A DNA stretch of 64,000 nucleotides from DASUPK01 sp963782345 (GTDB taxonomy: Bacteria; Actinomycetota; Thermoleophilia; Solirubrobacterales; 70-9): assembly GCA_963782345.1 (NCBI GenBank), contig CAWAJF010000003.1:124001-188000 (forward strand), given 5' to 3'. Positions 33,597 through 42,175 of the stretch are shown here, piece after piece. Within the stretch, counting starts at the first letter, position 1. Each line of letters begins with the position of its first letter. A program made the position numbers and the translations under genes. The notes under the pieces were generated by a model that ran no database searches, had not been told where the DNA came from, and saw only the letters and a program-made list of their open reading frames with translations.

Positions 33597-34982
33597 ATGT
33601 ATCGGAAGCGACGGATGAAGCTTCAACGACGACGGCGGGCGACAGTTGCCGTCGTCTCGATGGCAGTGCTTGCGATCAGCATGGGGATACCTGCTCTCGC
33701 GGCAGCTGATCCGGTCAGCAACTTGCTCCACAACCTGGGTCTCGGCGGCTCTTCGCCGACGACGCCGCCGCCGACGCCGACGCCGACGCCGCCGACGCCG
33801 ACGAGCGGCGTCGGAGGCGCTGCGACCGCCACGCCGAACGCCGGCAATCCGCCCGCATACACCCCGCCGCTCCATGGCACTGAGCCGCATGGCCAGGGCA
33901 CCGACGCGGTGGTCGATCTGACCCCGGGCACATCGGCCCCGATCACGGGTGACCCGACCCAGGGCAACGAGGACGTCATCGTTGGCGACTCTCGCGGCCA
34001 GCAGAGCGCCGACGGCAGCTACCACGGACGCGTCACGCTCGCCTATGTGCTCGGAACGCCGATTCTCCAGGTGACCAGCGATCCGGGCCAGTCGAATGAC
34101 GGTCCGTTCCAGCCCGTCCAGGACGGTCTGGACCAGGTCTGCAGCGCGAGCGGCAACCAGCTCTGCCTGACGATCCTGGGCATGCACTCGTCGAGCACCG
34201 GCAACTCCTCGACGAACTCGCAGGAGGTGCTCGGCGTGCACCTCGGTGGTCCCAGTGGGGTCAACGCCGACCTGCTCACCTCCCACGGCAACATCTCGGA
34301 CGACGGCACGACCCAGACGGCGCATGGTGATTCGGGCGTCGCGAAGGCGAATGTCGGTCCGCTGACTCTCGACGCGCTCGAGGGCAACTCCGACAGCACG
34401 GCGGGCCCCGGGGGTTCGTCCGTGAAACAGGACTCGACCGTCCTGAATATCGGCGGCACCGGTCTGCCGATTCCGGCCGCGGGTTGCGCCAACGGCACGC
34501 CGAACACCAATTTCACACCCCTCAGCCCGTTGCTGGCGGCGGTGTGCAATGCGGATGACACCAATGGCGGCCAGACCAGCGCGCCGTACGGTGTGCGCGA
34601 GGCGCTCGATGTGTTCGCGCTGATCACCGGCAACACCTCGCTGCTCAAGGTCGGTACGGCCGGCCCGGAGAGCCACGCAGTGGCGCCGGGCAGCGGTACG
34701 ACGAACCCGCCCACGACGCCCAGCGGAAGCAATCCGAGTGGTGGCGGTGGCGCCAAGGGTGCCACCGGCAAGGCTGGCAACAAGGGTGGTAATGGCGGCG
34801 GTGGCAATGGCGGTGGAGCCGGCGGTAACGGCTCGGCCGCTGGGTCGGCCGCGCCAGGCAATGGCCAGCTGGCCTTCACCGGCGCGGACCTGATCGCCCT
34901 CGCTCTGGTCGGAGGCGCGCTGATCCTGGGTGGGCTTGCCCTGACCGCGACGGCAGGACGCCGTCATCGCCAGACGGTCTAG
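33597..34982 (+). CDS. Sortase-type surface protein with LAFTG sorting signal
   Basis: 461 residues with GAGGAGG at 33585-33591 as the ribosome-binding site. A basic N-terminus and signal peptide end near 'IPALAAA' (about 36). A Thr-Pro repeat stretch (about 52-68) is followed by a long Ser/Thr/Gly/Asn-rich beta region with four Cys, a Gly/Asn-rich spacer (about 380-422), then LAFTG (425-429), a hydrophobic helix and a basic tail 'GRRHRQTV'. LAxTG is the class E sortase motif, so it is predicted to be anchored to peptidoglycan. Low-complexity composition suggests an extended stalk. Function unknown; no sortase gene is in the window. Confidence 0.78.
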   Translation: MYRKRRMKLQRRRRATVAVVSMAVLAISMGIPALAAADPVSNLLHNLGLGGSSPTTPPPTPTPTPPTPTSGVGGAATATPNAGNPPAYTPPLHGTEPHGQGTDAVVDLTPGTSAPITGDPTQGNEDVIVGDSRGQQSADGSYHGRVTLAYVLGTPILQVTSDPGQSNDGPFQPVQDGLDQVCSASGNQLCLTILGMHSSSTGNSSTNSQEVLGVHLGGPSGVNADLLTSHGNISDDGTTQTAHGDSGVAKANVGPLTLDALEGNSDSTAGPGGSSVKQDSTVLNIGGTGLPIPAAGCANGTPNTNFTPLSPLLAAVCNADDTNGGQTSAPYGVREALDVFALITGNTSLLKVGTAGPESHAVAPGSGTTNPPTTPSGSNPSGGGGAKGATGKAGNKGGNGGGGNGGGAGGNGSAAGSAAPGNGQLAFTGADLIALALVGGALILGGLALTATAGRRHRQTV

Positions 34983-35214
34983 CGGCGGTGGCGCAGGGGG
35001 GGACGCCGAAGGGCGTCCCCCTCGGCGCCGTCGCAGCAGCACGAGGAAGCCGAGCGAGGAGGGGCGCTCGGCTTCGGCGCGTTCGGAGGCGGAACGCGAG
35101 GAGGCGGCCGCCAGGCGGGCGTCCAGCCGCTCCGGAAGCGGCCCCACCCGCACCCGCCGGGCGCGGCTGCAGAGACCCGGTGAGATCTGGGGTAGGCGCA
35201 CCGTCGCGATTGGC

Positions 35215-35757
35215 GTGGTGCTGATCGGAGTGGCCGTGGTCGGAGGACTCGTCCTCCTCTTCGCGGGCGGCGACGGTCATTCGGACTCAGCGACGACGCC
35301 CCAGGCCTCCCAGCTCCAGGACAGGTTCCTGCAGCACACGGTGGTCCAGCGCGACAAGGGGATCTCAGTGCGCCGGCCGCGCAACTGGTCGGATTCGAAG
35401 AGGGGCGGGGTAATCAGTCTCCGGAGCCATGACCGCTGTCTGGCGATGACGTTCTCCGCCCCCCAGGGCGCAAACAAGGCGAAGGGGCTTCGTAAAGACT
35501 CGATCTCCCTCCTCAAGCGCTCGTTTGAGAAAGCCAAGGTGCATCCCGCCCCGGACTCTCCGATCGGCGGGATCCCGACCACCTCGGACGCCCTCAGCTT
35601 CACCGATCAGAAAGGGAACCCGATCAAGGTCCTGTTGAGCGTCGGGACGGGCGACAAGTACGCCTACCTCACGGAGATCGTCGTCCGGGATCCCTCCTGC
35701 CAGGGCGACCTTCAGCTCGCTCAGGTCGTCCTGTCGTCCGTGCAGTACACGAAGTAA
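35215..35757 (+). CDS. Single-helix exported protein (start uncertain, possible upstream frameshift)
   Basis: 180 residues from GTG 35215: one transmembrane helix (about 1-17) then a soluble extracytoplasmic domain with two Cys ('DRCLAM', 'DPSCQG') and 'LQLAQVVLSSVQ' at the end. The same frame stays open upstream to about 34980 with strong GC3 coding bias and a plausible charged cytoplasmic head ('RLQRPGEIWGRRT'), but has no start codon. A GTG at 34988 sits in the neighbouring frame, and a run of seven G at about 34997-35003 separates them. The gene may therefore truly begin at 34988 with a one-base slip. No family was recognised. Confidence 0.65.
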   Translation: MVLIGVAVVGGLVLLFAGGDGHSDSATTPQASQLQDRFLQHTVVQRDKGISVRRPRNWSDSKRGGVISLRSHDRCLAMTFSAPQGANKAKGLRKDSISLLKRSFEKAKVHPAPDSPIGGIPTTSDALSFTDQKGNPIKVLLSVGTGDKYAYLTEIVVRDPSCQGDLQLAQVVLSSVQYTK

Positions 35758-35763
35758 CCGGCG

Positions 35764-36969
35764 CTACAGAGCCTCGACGACCGTCGCCACGCCCTGGCCG
35801 ACACCGACGCAGAGCGTCGCGATCCCGTAGCGGGCGCCGCGGCGCCGAAGCTCCCAGACCAGGCTCGTCATCAGGCGGGCGCCCGAGCAGCCGAGCGGGT
35901 GTCCGAGGGCGATGGCACCCCCGTTGACGTTGAGGCGCTCCTCGTCGATGCCAAGGCCCTCGGCGCAGGCCAGCACCTGGGAGGCGAAGGCCTCGTTGAG
36001 CTCGATCAGATCGATCTGATCGAGCTCCATCCCGGCCCTCTCGAGCGCCTTGGGGATGGCGATCATCGGGCCGATGCCCATGTAGGCGGGGTCGACGCCG
36101 GCGACCCCGATCGAGACGATGCGGGCGAGCGGCTCCTTGCCCAGCTCCGCGGCGGCCTCCTCGTTGCCGAGCACCAGGCAGGCGGCCCCGTCGTTGAGCG
36201 TCGATGAGTTGCCGGCGGTGACGGTGCCGCCCTCGCGGAAAGCCGGCCTCAGCTTGGCGAGCTTCTCGAGGGAGGTGTCGGGGCGGGGCCCCTCGTCGAC
36301 GCTCATCGTCGTCGGTTCGTCCCGCCGGCTCTTCGGGGGCACCTCGATCGGAACGATCTGATCATCGAAGCGGCCCTCGTCCCGGGCGGCGACCGCGCGC
36401 TGGTGGCTCTGCAGGGCGAAGCGGTCCTGCTCCTCGCGTGAGACCCCATACCGCTCCGCGACGTTCTCGCCGGTCTCGCCCATCGACTCGGTCGAGTAGC
36501 GCTCCGTCATCTTCGGATTGATCATCCGCCAGCCGAGCGTGGTGTCGTAGAGCTCCTGGTCACCCCGCGGCAGTCCCGTCGCGGGCTTCGGAAGTACCCA
36601 TGGGGCCCGGCTCATCGACTCGACACCGCCGGCGAGGTAGAGCCGGCCCTCGCCGAGGCGAAGGGCGCGAGACGCTTGGTTCACGGCCTCGAGGCCGGAC
36701 GCGCAGAGGCGGTTGACGGTGACCCCGGGGACCTCCACCGGCAGCCCGGCCAGCAGCGATCCCATCCGGGCGACGTCGCGGTTGTCCTCGCCCGACTGGT
36801 TCGCCGCCCCCATGTACACGTCGTCGATCCGCGACGGATCGAGCCCGGCCCGCTCGACCGCCGCCGCGATCACGTGCGCGGCGAGGTCGTCGGGACGGAC
36901 CCCGGAGAGTCCGCCGCGATAGGCGCCCATCGGGGTCCGGAGCGCATCGATGATCAGGGCCTCCGGCAC
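35764..36969 (-). CDS. Acetyl-CoA acetyltransferase/3-ketoacyl-CoA thiolase
   Basis: 401 residues from GTG 36969; a TTG at 36990 is possible. Catalytic Cys in 'NRLCASGLEAV', 'GGVESMSRAPW', His in 'GGAIALGHPLGCSGARL', and the second Cys in 'ATLCVGVGQGVA' are all present. Thiolases of this pattern with 'TPMGAYRGGLSGVRPDDLAA' are near the beta-ketoadipyl-CoA and acetoacetyl-CoA types. It cleaves 3-ketoacyl-CoA with CoA and could complete the acyl-CoA/hydroxyacyl-CoA dehydrogenase pathway encoded 3 kb away. It stands alone, convergent with the exported protein. Confidence 0.92.
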   Translation of the reverse strand: MPEALIIDALRTPMGAYRGGLSGVRPDDLAAHVIAAAVERAGLDPSRIDDVYMGAANQSGEDNRDVARMGSLLAGLPVEVPGVTVNRLCASGLEAVNQASRALRLGEGRLYLAGGVESMSRAPWVLPKPATGLPRGDQELYDTTLGWRMINPKMTERYSTESMGETGENVAERYGVSREEQDRFALQSHQRAVAARDEGRFDDQIVPIEVPPKSRRDEPTTMSVDEGPRPDTSLEKLAKLRPAFREGGTVTAGNSSTLNDGAACLVLGNEEAAAELGKEPLARIVSIGVAGVDPAYMGIGPMIAIPKALERAGMELDQIDLIELNEAFASQVLACAEGLGIDEERLNVNGGAIALGHPLGCSGARLMTSLVWELRRRGARYGIATLCVGVGQGVATVVEAL

Positions 36970-36999
36970 GGCTCGGGACTGTAGCCTCAACGGTGGGAG

Positions 37000-37323
37000 A
37001 TGGTCCTCATAGCCCTCACCCTCGGGCTTCTCGTCCTGCTCTTCGCGATCATGATCGCGCTCGCGCGTCTGTTCGAGGGGAACAGAGCTGCCGACTTCCT
37101 CGACTGGAAGCCGACGCGCTCTCCCGAGCTCGAGGCACAGAACGAGGTCGACGACGTGCGTCAGATGATCGAGGCCCAGAACGCGCTGCGCCGCAAGCGG
37201 GGCGCAAGAGAGATCACGGAGGCCGACGTGCAGAGACAGGCGCAGGAGGACCAGGCGATGCGGGCGCGGGGCCGTGGGCCGTTCGCCGAGGACGGCGGGC
37301 TCGACGAACTTGATGACGAGTAG
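37000..37323 (+). CDS. Small N-terminally anchored membrane protein
   Basis: 107 residues. A hydrophobic helix (about 1-23) is followed by a charged, probably coiled-coil region ('ELEAQNEVDDVRQMIEAQNALRRKRG') and an acidic end 'DELDDE'. It begins 31 bp from the divergent thiolase gene and abuts the next gene, whose TTG start directly follows its TAG. No known domain. Confidence 0.65.
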   Translation: MVLIALTLGLLVLLFAIMIALARLFEGNRAADFLDWKPTRSPELEAQNEVDDVRQMIEAQNALRRKRGAREITEADVQRQAQEDQAMRARGRGPFAEDGGLDELDDE

Positions 37324-37812
37324 TTGGCGCGGGCGCTGATCGTCGGCTGTGGCTGCCGCGGCCGCGAGCTCGGATCAGAGCTAGCCCGGCTGGACTGGCA
37401 GGTGCGTGGAACCGCCAGGACGCCGACCGGCCTGGATGCGATCGAAGCGGCCGGGTTCGACGCCGCCGAGGCGGATCCGGACCGCCCCGGCGGGATCCTG
37501 GATCTCTGCGCCGACGTCGCCGTGGTCGTCTGGCTGCTCGCCTGCGCCGCCGGGGAACCGGACGCCGTCTCAGCGATCCACGGGCCGCGGCTCGAGCGGC
37601 TGCTCGAGAAGCTCGTCGACACCCCCGTGCGTGGGTTCGCCTATGAAGCGACCGGATCGGTCGATCGCGATCTGCTGGACGGCGGCCGGCGGATCGTCGA
37701 GCGGGCGGGGGAGACGTCGCGCATCCCCGTCGCGTTTCTGAACGCGAGTCGCGATCAGCCCGGATGGGCTGCTGACACCGCCGGGGCGCTGGCGGGACTA
37801 CTGTCCGCCTGA
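37324..37812 (+). CDS. NAD(P)-binding Rossmann-like protein
   Basis: 162 residues from TTG immediately after the upstream stop. The N-terminus 'ALIVGCGCRGRELGSELARL' is a GxGxxG dinucleotide fold with a Cys-rich loop, similar to short SDR/epimerase-like proteins. No catalytic YxxxK is seen. It has a conserved-looking 'GFAYEATGSVDRDLLDGG'. It may be a truncated or minimal epimerase-type protein. The 3' end overlaps the convergent gene by 15 bp. Confidence 0.6.
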   Translation: MARALIVGCGCRGRELGSELARLDWQVRGTARTPTGLDAIEAAGFDAAEADPDRPGGILDLCADVAVVVWLLACAAGEPDAVSAIHGPRLERLLEKLVDTPVRGFAYEATGSVDRDLLDGGRRIVERAGETSRIPVAFLNASRDQPGWAADTAGALAGLLSA

Positions 37813-38274
37813 GCTGCCCTGGAACCCGTTCGCCTTCGAGGGCGGTGCACACGGGCTCTGCGGCGGGATCGGGTATCCCCTCCCGGGCTCACCGCACGGC
37901 GATGAGGGCGAGACCGGCTTTGCATTCTGCTCCGCCACCAGCGCGGCGTTGGCCGGCGTTGTCGACCACGGAGCGCTGTCCTTGAAGTGCGTCGGCGGTT
38001 TGTCGAAGAGCGCGACGAGAACCAGCCAGCCGCCCACGATCACGACCGCGACGGTCGCGACGGCGACGAAGAACATGATCTGGCTGCGACGGGAAGGGCC
38101 GTACGAGTGGCCGACGACCTGCCGGCGCTTGTCCTGCCCCATCGCGTCGACGTCCGAGGGCTGATGGCGCTTCGCCTCCTCGGACGGCTCGAACTTCTCG
38201 AGTGCCTCGACGTCCGCCGCGCTCGGCGCCGTGCCGCGCGTAGCGCGTGAGCCCGATCTCCTCCGCTGAGCCAT
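37798..38274 (-). CDS. Membrane-anchored protein with Pro/Ser-rich extracytoplasmic tail
   Basis: 158 residues from ATG 38274; a longer in-frame start at 38355 would add unrelated residues. A charged cytoplasmic head (1-75) is followed by one transmembrane helix (about 80-103, 'MFFVAVATVAVVIVGGWLVLVALF') and a 55-residue outside tail rich in Pro/Ser with two Cys. This architecture recalls small divisome or secretion accessory proteins, but no family signature was recognised. Confidence 0.62.
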   Translation of the reverse strand: MAQRRRSGSRATRGTAPSAADVEALEKFEPSEEAKRHQPSDVDAMGQDKRRQVVGHSYGPSRRSQIMFFVAVATVAVVIVGGWLVLVALFDKPPTHFKDSAPWSTTPANAALVAEQNAKPVSPSSPCGEPGRGYPIPPQSPCAPPSKANGFQGSSGGQ

Positions 38275-38354
38275 ACCGAATAACAACGATACCGCCGCCT
38301 GACCCGAATCGCGCCACCTTTCATTCCGCCCGGCTCCGGCGGGTGCCATCCACA

Positions 38355-38364
38355 ATTAGCTAAT
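38355..38364. promoter_or_regulatory. Palindrome ATTAGCTAAT in the divergent intergenic region
   Basis: A perfect ten-base palindrome in an AT-rich island (38350-38395) lies between a minus-strand membrane-protein gene and the rhodanese gene. It could hold back-to-back -10 elements or an operator. No -35 boxes are convincing, so this is tentative. Confidence 0.3.
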
Positions 38365-38414
38365 GTCTGATCAGGATTGCCTAGTTAATTTCGAGCCGAA
38401 GAGAGAGGCGAGCG

Positions 38415-39257
38415 ATGGCCGATTACGCGAACGATGTACTGGTCGAGACCGATTGGGTCGCCGACCATCTCGACGATGACGACATCCGGATCGTCGAGGT
38501 CGACGAGAACCCGGCGCTCTATGCCGAGGCCCACATTCCGGGTGCGATCGGATTCGACTGGAAGCAGGATCTTCAGGATCCGGTGAAGCGGGACTTCCTC
38601 GGGCCCGAGGACTTCGGGAAGCTGATGGGAAGCCGCGGCATCTCGAACGACCACACGATCCTCCTGTACGGAGACCGGAACAACTGGTTCGCGGCGTACA
38701 CCTACTGGTACTTCCGCTACTACGGGCACGACAAGGTCAAGCTGGTCAACGGCCCGCGCGAGAAGTGGATCGCGGAGGATCGTCCGACCAGCACCGACGT
38801 GCCGTCGTACCCCGAGGCCAGCTTCGAGGCCAAGGCGGGGGACGACTCCATCCGGGCCAAGCGCGACGAGGTTCTCACGGCGCTCGACTCCGACACCAGC
38901 CTGGTCGACGTCCGCAGCCCGCAGGAGTACTCGGGCGAGCTGATCGCGATGGCGGGCTACGAGCAGGAGGGCGCGCAGCGAGGTGGCCACATCCCGGGCG
39001 CCGCCTCGGTGCCGTGGGCGCAGGCCGTCCAAGCGGACGGGACGTTCAAGTCCGCCGACGAGCTCCGCGAGCTCTACGAGGGCAAGGGCGTCGTCGCGAA
39101 CGGCAATCCGATCATCGCCTACTGCCGGATCGGGGAGCGCTCGGCCCACACCTGGTTCGTGCTCCACGAGCTGCTCGGGGAGGGAAACGTCAAGAACTAC
39201 GACGGCTCCTGGACCGAGTGGGGCAACCTGGTCGACGTGCCGATCGAGAAGGGCTAG
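38415..39257 (+). CDS. Thiosulfate sulfurtransferase (two-domain rhodanese)
   Basis: 280 residues, two rhodanese domains. The N-terminal domain (about 12-135, inactive) contains 'EVDENPALYAEAHIPGAIGFDW'. The C-terminal domain (about 155-275) carries 'LVDVRSPQEYSGE' and the active-site loop 'CRIGERS', whose Cys takes the persulfide sulfur. It transfers sulfane sulfur from thiosulfate to cyanide or thiols. The CRxGxR(S/T) loop is typical of thiosulfate-specific enzymes. It is followed by a strong hairpin terminator. Confidence 0.92.
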   Translation: MADYANDVLVETDWVADHLDDDDIRIVEVDENPALYAEAHIPGAIGFDWKQDLQDPVKRDFLGPEDFGKLMGSRGISNDHTILLYGDRNNWFAAYTYWYFRYYGHDKVKLVNGPREKWIAEDRPTSTDVPSYPEASFEAKAGDDSIRAKRDEVLTALDSDTSLVDVRSPQEYSGELIAMAGYEQEGAQRGGHIPGAASVPWAQAVQADGTFKSADELRELYEGKGVVANGNPIIAYCRIGERSAHTWFVLHELLGEGNVKNYDGSWTEWGNLVDVPIEKG

Positions 39258-39265
39258 GCAGTGAG

Positions 39266-39299
39266 TGACGGCGACCGGCCCGCCGGCCGGTCGCCGTCA
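39266..39299. terminator. Strong bidirectional hairpin between convergent genes
   Basis: A perfect 15-base stem (39266-39280 with 39285-39299) and a four-base loop lie between the stops of the rhodanese and RibD-like genes. No long T-run is present, as is usual in high-GC genomes. It is likely to terminate both transcripts. Confidence 0.8.
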
Positions 39300-39302
39300 C
39301 AC

Positions 39303-39944
39303 TCACTTCACGACGCGGTACTTGAGGTGCGCAACCCCGGGTGCCTCGACCGCGCGGAGCTGTTCGAGCTTCAGGTCCGGGCCCACGCCATCGAAGAGGC
39401 GCTCGCCGCCGCCGAGCACGAGCTCGGAGACGTGGACCTCCAGCTCGTCGACGAGTCCGGCCGCCAGGTACTGGTTGATGATGTCGGCGCCCCCGCCGAT
39501 GTAGACGTCCTTGCCGTCGGCGGCCTCCTTCGCCTGCTCGAGCGCGGCCTCGATCCCATCGGTGACGAAGGTGAATGTCGTGTCCGTAAGCGTCAGGGGC
39601 TCGCGCCCGTAGTGGGTGAGCACGAAAACGGGCATGTGGAAGGGCGGATCCTCGCCCCACCAACCGTTCCAGGGCTCATCGGGCCAGGGACCGCCCCCTG
39701 GTGGGCCGAACTTGCCACGGCCCATGATCTCGGCCCCGATGTTGTCGTGGGCTTCCTCGAAGATCGGCGTGTTCTCGTTGACCTCGCCGCCCTCCCGGCC
39801 ATGCGGCTCGCGCCACGCCTTCAACTCGAGCATCCAGTTGTGCAGGTCCTCGCCGCCCTCGCCGAGGGGATTCTCCTGGCTCTGGTTCGGGCCGGCGACA
39901 TAGCCGTCCGCCGAAACCGCGATGTGCACTCTCACCTTGCTCAT
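39303..39944 (-). CDS. Dihydrofolate reductase/RibD C-terminal-like reductase
   Basis: 213 residues. It starts 'MSKVRVHIAVSADGYVAGP', the typical opening of RibD_C/DHFR-like proteins, with 'EIMGRGKFG' and 'DVYIGGGADIINQYL', the NADPH-binding Gly-rich loop. Substrate unknown; stand-alone RibD_C proteins reduce varied carbonyls. Its ATG overlaps the MFS transporter stop (ATGA), so the two are co-expressed and probably share regulation by the divergent TetR. Confidence 0.85.
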   Translation of the reverse strand: MSKVRVHIAVSADGYVAGPNQSQENPLGEGGEDLHNWMLELKAWREPHGREGGEVNENTPIFEEAHDNIGAEIMGRGKFGPPGGGPWPDEPWNGWWGEDPPFHMPVFVLTHYGREPLTLTDTTFTFVTDGIEAALEQAKEAADGKDVYIGGGADIINQYLAAGLVDELEVHVSELVLGGGERLFDGVGPDLKLEQLRAVEAPGVAHLKYRVVK

Positions 39945-41428
39945 GTCTGTGTAGACGCCTCCTGTAGTCGAAACTCATCGGATGTCCTGCCAGTCTGCCG
40001 TTTGGGCGGTGTTGCCGTTTGGGTCCGCAGCGTGGACTCCGGCAGGCGCAGAACCACGATCAGCGCCACGGCGGTGAGCGGAGCCGCCACCAGGAACACG
40101 GCCTGCGCGCCGTCGATGACGCCGCCGCGGACCGCGCTGCCGAGTCCAGCGCTCGCGTCGGAGACATGCGAGCCGGCCTGAGAGGCGAAGACCGCGCCGA
40201 GCACGGCGGCGCCAACGGCTCCGCCGAGGCCTCGGAAGAACCCGGTTACCGACATTGCGATGCCGAGCTCTCGACGCTCGACCGCGTTCTGCACCGCGGT
40301 GATCAGGACTTGAGTGACCATGCCGAACCCGAGTCCGAAGACGACGAGCGCGAGGCCGATCGTCAGTGCCGACGGATCGCCGGCGACCACCGCGAGCACG
40401 ATGAGACCGATGGTCATCAGCGCCAGGCCCATGACCGGGAATCGCTTATATCGCCCCGTGCGGGCGATGCTTCGCCCGGACACCGTGGTCGAGACCGTGA
40501 TGCCGAGCATCGCCGGCGCCAGCAGCAGACCGGCCTCGGTAGGAGTCACTCCAGTTGCCGTCTGCAGGAGCAGGGGCACGAACACGGTCACCGAGAAGAG
40601 CCCAGCCGTCCCGAGGAAGAGCGCGGTGCTGGCGACGCCGACCGTGCGGGTGCGAAGCAGGTGGAACGGGACGATCGGATCAGCCGCGGCTCGCTCTCGT
40701 GCGAGGAGCGCCGCGGAAAGTGCGACCGTCGCGGCGATCAGTCCTGCGATCGGCGCCGACACCCAGGTGTAGTGGTCCCCGCCCCAGATGCAGGCCAGCA
40801 TCAGCGAGCTGGTCGCGCCTGCGAGCAGCGCGGCGCCGATCACGTCCAGCGGGCTGCGAGGGCCCTCGTTGGGGGGTGCCGGGAGCCGGAGCCTGAGTCC
40901 GGCGAGCGCGGCGAGCCCGATCGGGAGGTTCACGAGGAAGACCCAGCGCCAGCTCGCGTTCTCCACGAGCGCGCCGCCGATCAGTGGCCCGACGACGGTG
41001 GCAGTCGCGAAAACGGCGGCGATGTAGCCCTGGTAGCGACCACGCTCGCGCGGGGAGACCAGGTCGCCGACCGCGGCCATCGCCAGGGTCATCAGGCCAC
41101 CTGCGGCAGCGCCCTGGACCATTCGCACACCGATCAGCTGTGGGATGTCCTGGGCTCCCGCACAGAGGGCGGAGGACAGTACGAAGACGGCAAGCGAGAT
41201 CTCCAGCAGGAGCTTGCGGCCGTGGCGGTCGCCGAGCTTGCCCCACAGCGGCATCGTCGCGCCCGCAGCCACCACGTAGGCCGTGACGACCCAGCTGACG
41301 TCGCTGATGCTGCCGAGGTCCCCCGCGATCGTCGGCAGGGCCGTGGCCAGGATCGTCTGATCGAGGACCGCCGGGAGCATTGCTAGAACGATCGCCGCGA
41401 AGGGAATCCGGACGGAATTGGAGCTCAT
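39941..41428 (-). CDS. MFS drug/proton antiporter, DHA2 (14-helix) type
   Basis: 495 residues with about 14 hydrophobic helices. Family motifs: 'LDQTILATALPTIAGDLG' in helix 1 (motif D1), 'GKLGDRHGRKLLL' (motif A) and 'GPLIGGALVENASWRW' (motif C of exporters). It is expected to export hydrophobic drugs or metabolites in exchange for protons. It is the first gene of a two-gene unit, divergent from a TetR gene with an AT-rich palindromic region between, a classic efflux-pump/regulator pair. Confidence 0.92.
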   Translation of the reverse strand: MSSNSVRIPFAAIVLAMLPAVLDQTILATALPTIAGDLGSISDVSWVVTAYVVAAGATMPLWGKLGDRHGRKLLLEISLAVFVLSSALCAGAQDIPQLIGVRMVQGAAAGGLMTLAMAAVGDLVSPRERGRYQGYIAAVFATATVVGPLIGGALVENASWRWVFLVNLPIGLAALAGLRLRLPAPPNEGPRSPLDVIGAALLAGATSSLMLACIWGGDHYTWVSAPIAGLIAATVALSAALLARERAAADPIVPFHLLRTRTVGVASTALFLGTAGLFSVTVFVPLLLQTATGVTPTEAGLLLAPAMLGITVSTTVSGRSIARTGRYKRFPVMGLALMTIGLIVLAVVAGDPSALTIGLALVVFGLGFGMVTQVLITAVQNAVERRELGIAMSVTGFFRGLGGAVGAAVLGAVFASQAGSHVSDASAGLGSAVRGGVIDGAQAVFLVAAPLTAVALIVVLRLPESTLRTQTATPPKRQTGRTSDEFRLQEASTQT

Positions 41429-41460
41429 GGTCTTCCTTTCAGGTTCAGACGGTGAATACT

Positions 41461-41494
41461 TATAGTCACTATAACAATTTAGTGGCAGTATAGT
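41461..41494. promoter_or_regulatory. AT-rich operator/promoter between MFS and TetR genes
   Basis: The palindrome TATAGTCACTATA (41461-41473) lies in a strikingly AT-rich stretch; a second TATAGT at 41489-41494 is six bases before the TetR start. The element is suited to repress both divergent promoters by binding the TetR dimer. Exact -35 boxes are not clear. Confidence 0.65.
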
Positions 41495-41500
41495 TCCCGC

Positions 41501-42175
41501 ATGGCCAAATCCGAAACCAGAGTCAGAGACGGCGCCCGGGTAGGCCTTCGTGAGCGGAAGAAGGCGCAGACGCGGCAGCAGATCGCCGATACCGCTCGGC
41601 GCCTCTTCCTCGAGCGCGGGTTCGACGCGGTCACCGTTGCCGAGGTGGCTCGGGAGGCGGAGGTCGCCCAGAAGACCGTCTTCAACTACTTCCCCTCCAA
41701 GGAGGACCTCTTCTACGGCCGGCTCGAGGCCTTCGAGGAGGAGCTGCTCGCCGCGGTCCGGGAGCGGCGGCCGGGCGAGAGCGTGATCGCAGCGTTCCGC
41801 GAGTTCGTGATGAAGCGGCGGGGTGCCCTGCAGCTTCAGGACGACGAGGAGGCGACCCGGCAGATGCGAGCGATCAACCGGGTGATCAGGGAGAGCCCAG
41901 CCCTGCTCGCCCGCGAGCGCGAGGTGTTCGACCGCTACAGGGACTCTCTCGCCGAGCTGCTCGCGAGCGAGATGCGGTCACCGGAGCGCGCGATCGAGCC
42001 ACGGGTTGTGGCGAGCGCGCTGATCGACGTGCATCGCCTTCTGATCGGATACGTGCGCGAGCGGACTCTGGCCGGCGATGCCGCGCGGGACATCGCGCGC
42101 GGTGTGCGCGCAGAGGGCAAGCGGGCGTTCGCGCTCCTGGAGCGCGGCCTGGGCGACTACGGCGTCAAGGCCTGA
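41501..42175 (+). CDS. TetR-family regulator of the divergent MFS pump
   Basis: 224 residues. The N-terminal helix-turn-helix (about 20-65) includes 'TARRLFLERGFDAVTVAEVAREAEVAQKTVFNYFPSKEDL' (read in part). The C-terminal helical domain would bind an inducer. The divergent MFS/RibD-like unit and the shared AT-rich palindrome make it the probable local repressor. Its 3' end overlaps the Nudix gene by 11 bp. Confidence 0.9.
   Translation: MAKSETRVRDGARVGLRERKKAQTRQQIADTARRLFLERGFDAVTVAEVAREAEVAQKTVFNYFPSKEDLFYGRLEAFEEELLAAVRERRPGESVIAAFREFVMKRRGALQLQDDEEATRQMRAINRVIRESPALLAREREVFDRYRDSLAELLASEMRSPERAIEPRVVASALIDVHRLLIGYVRERTLAGDAARDIARGVRAEGKRAFALLERGLGDYGVKA

Noticed and set aside
34988..35224. 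78-residue Arg/Pro-rich protein
   Set aside because: Only its first codons are plausible; the coding signal beyond the G run is in another frame and belongs to the exported protein at 35215.
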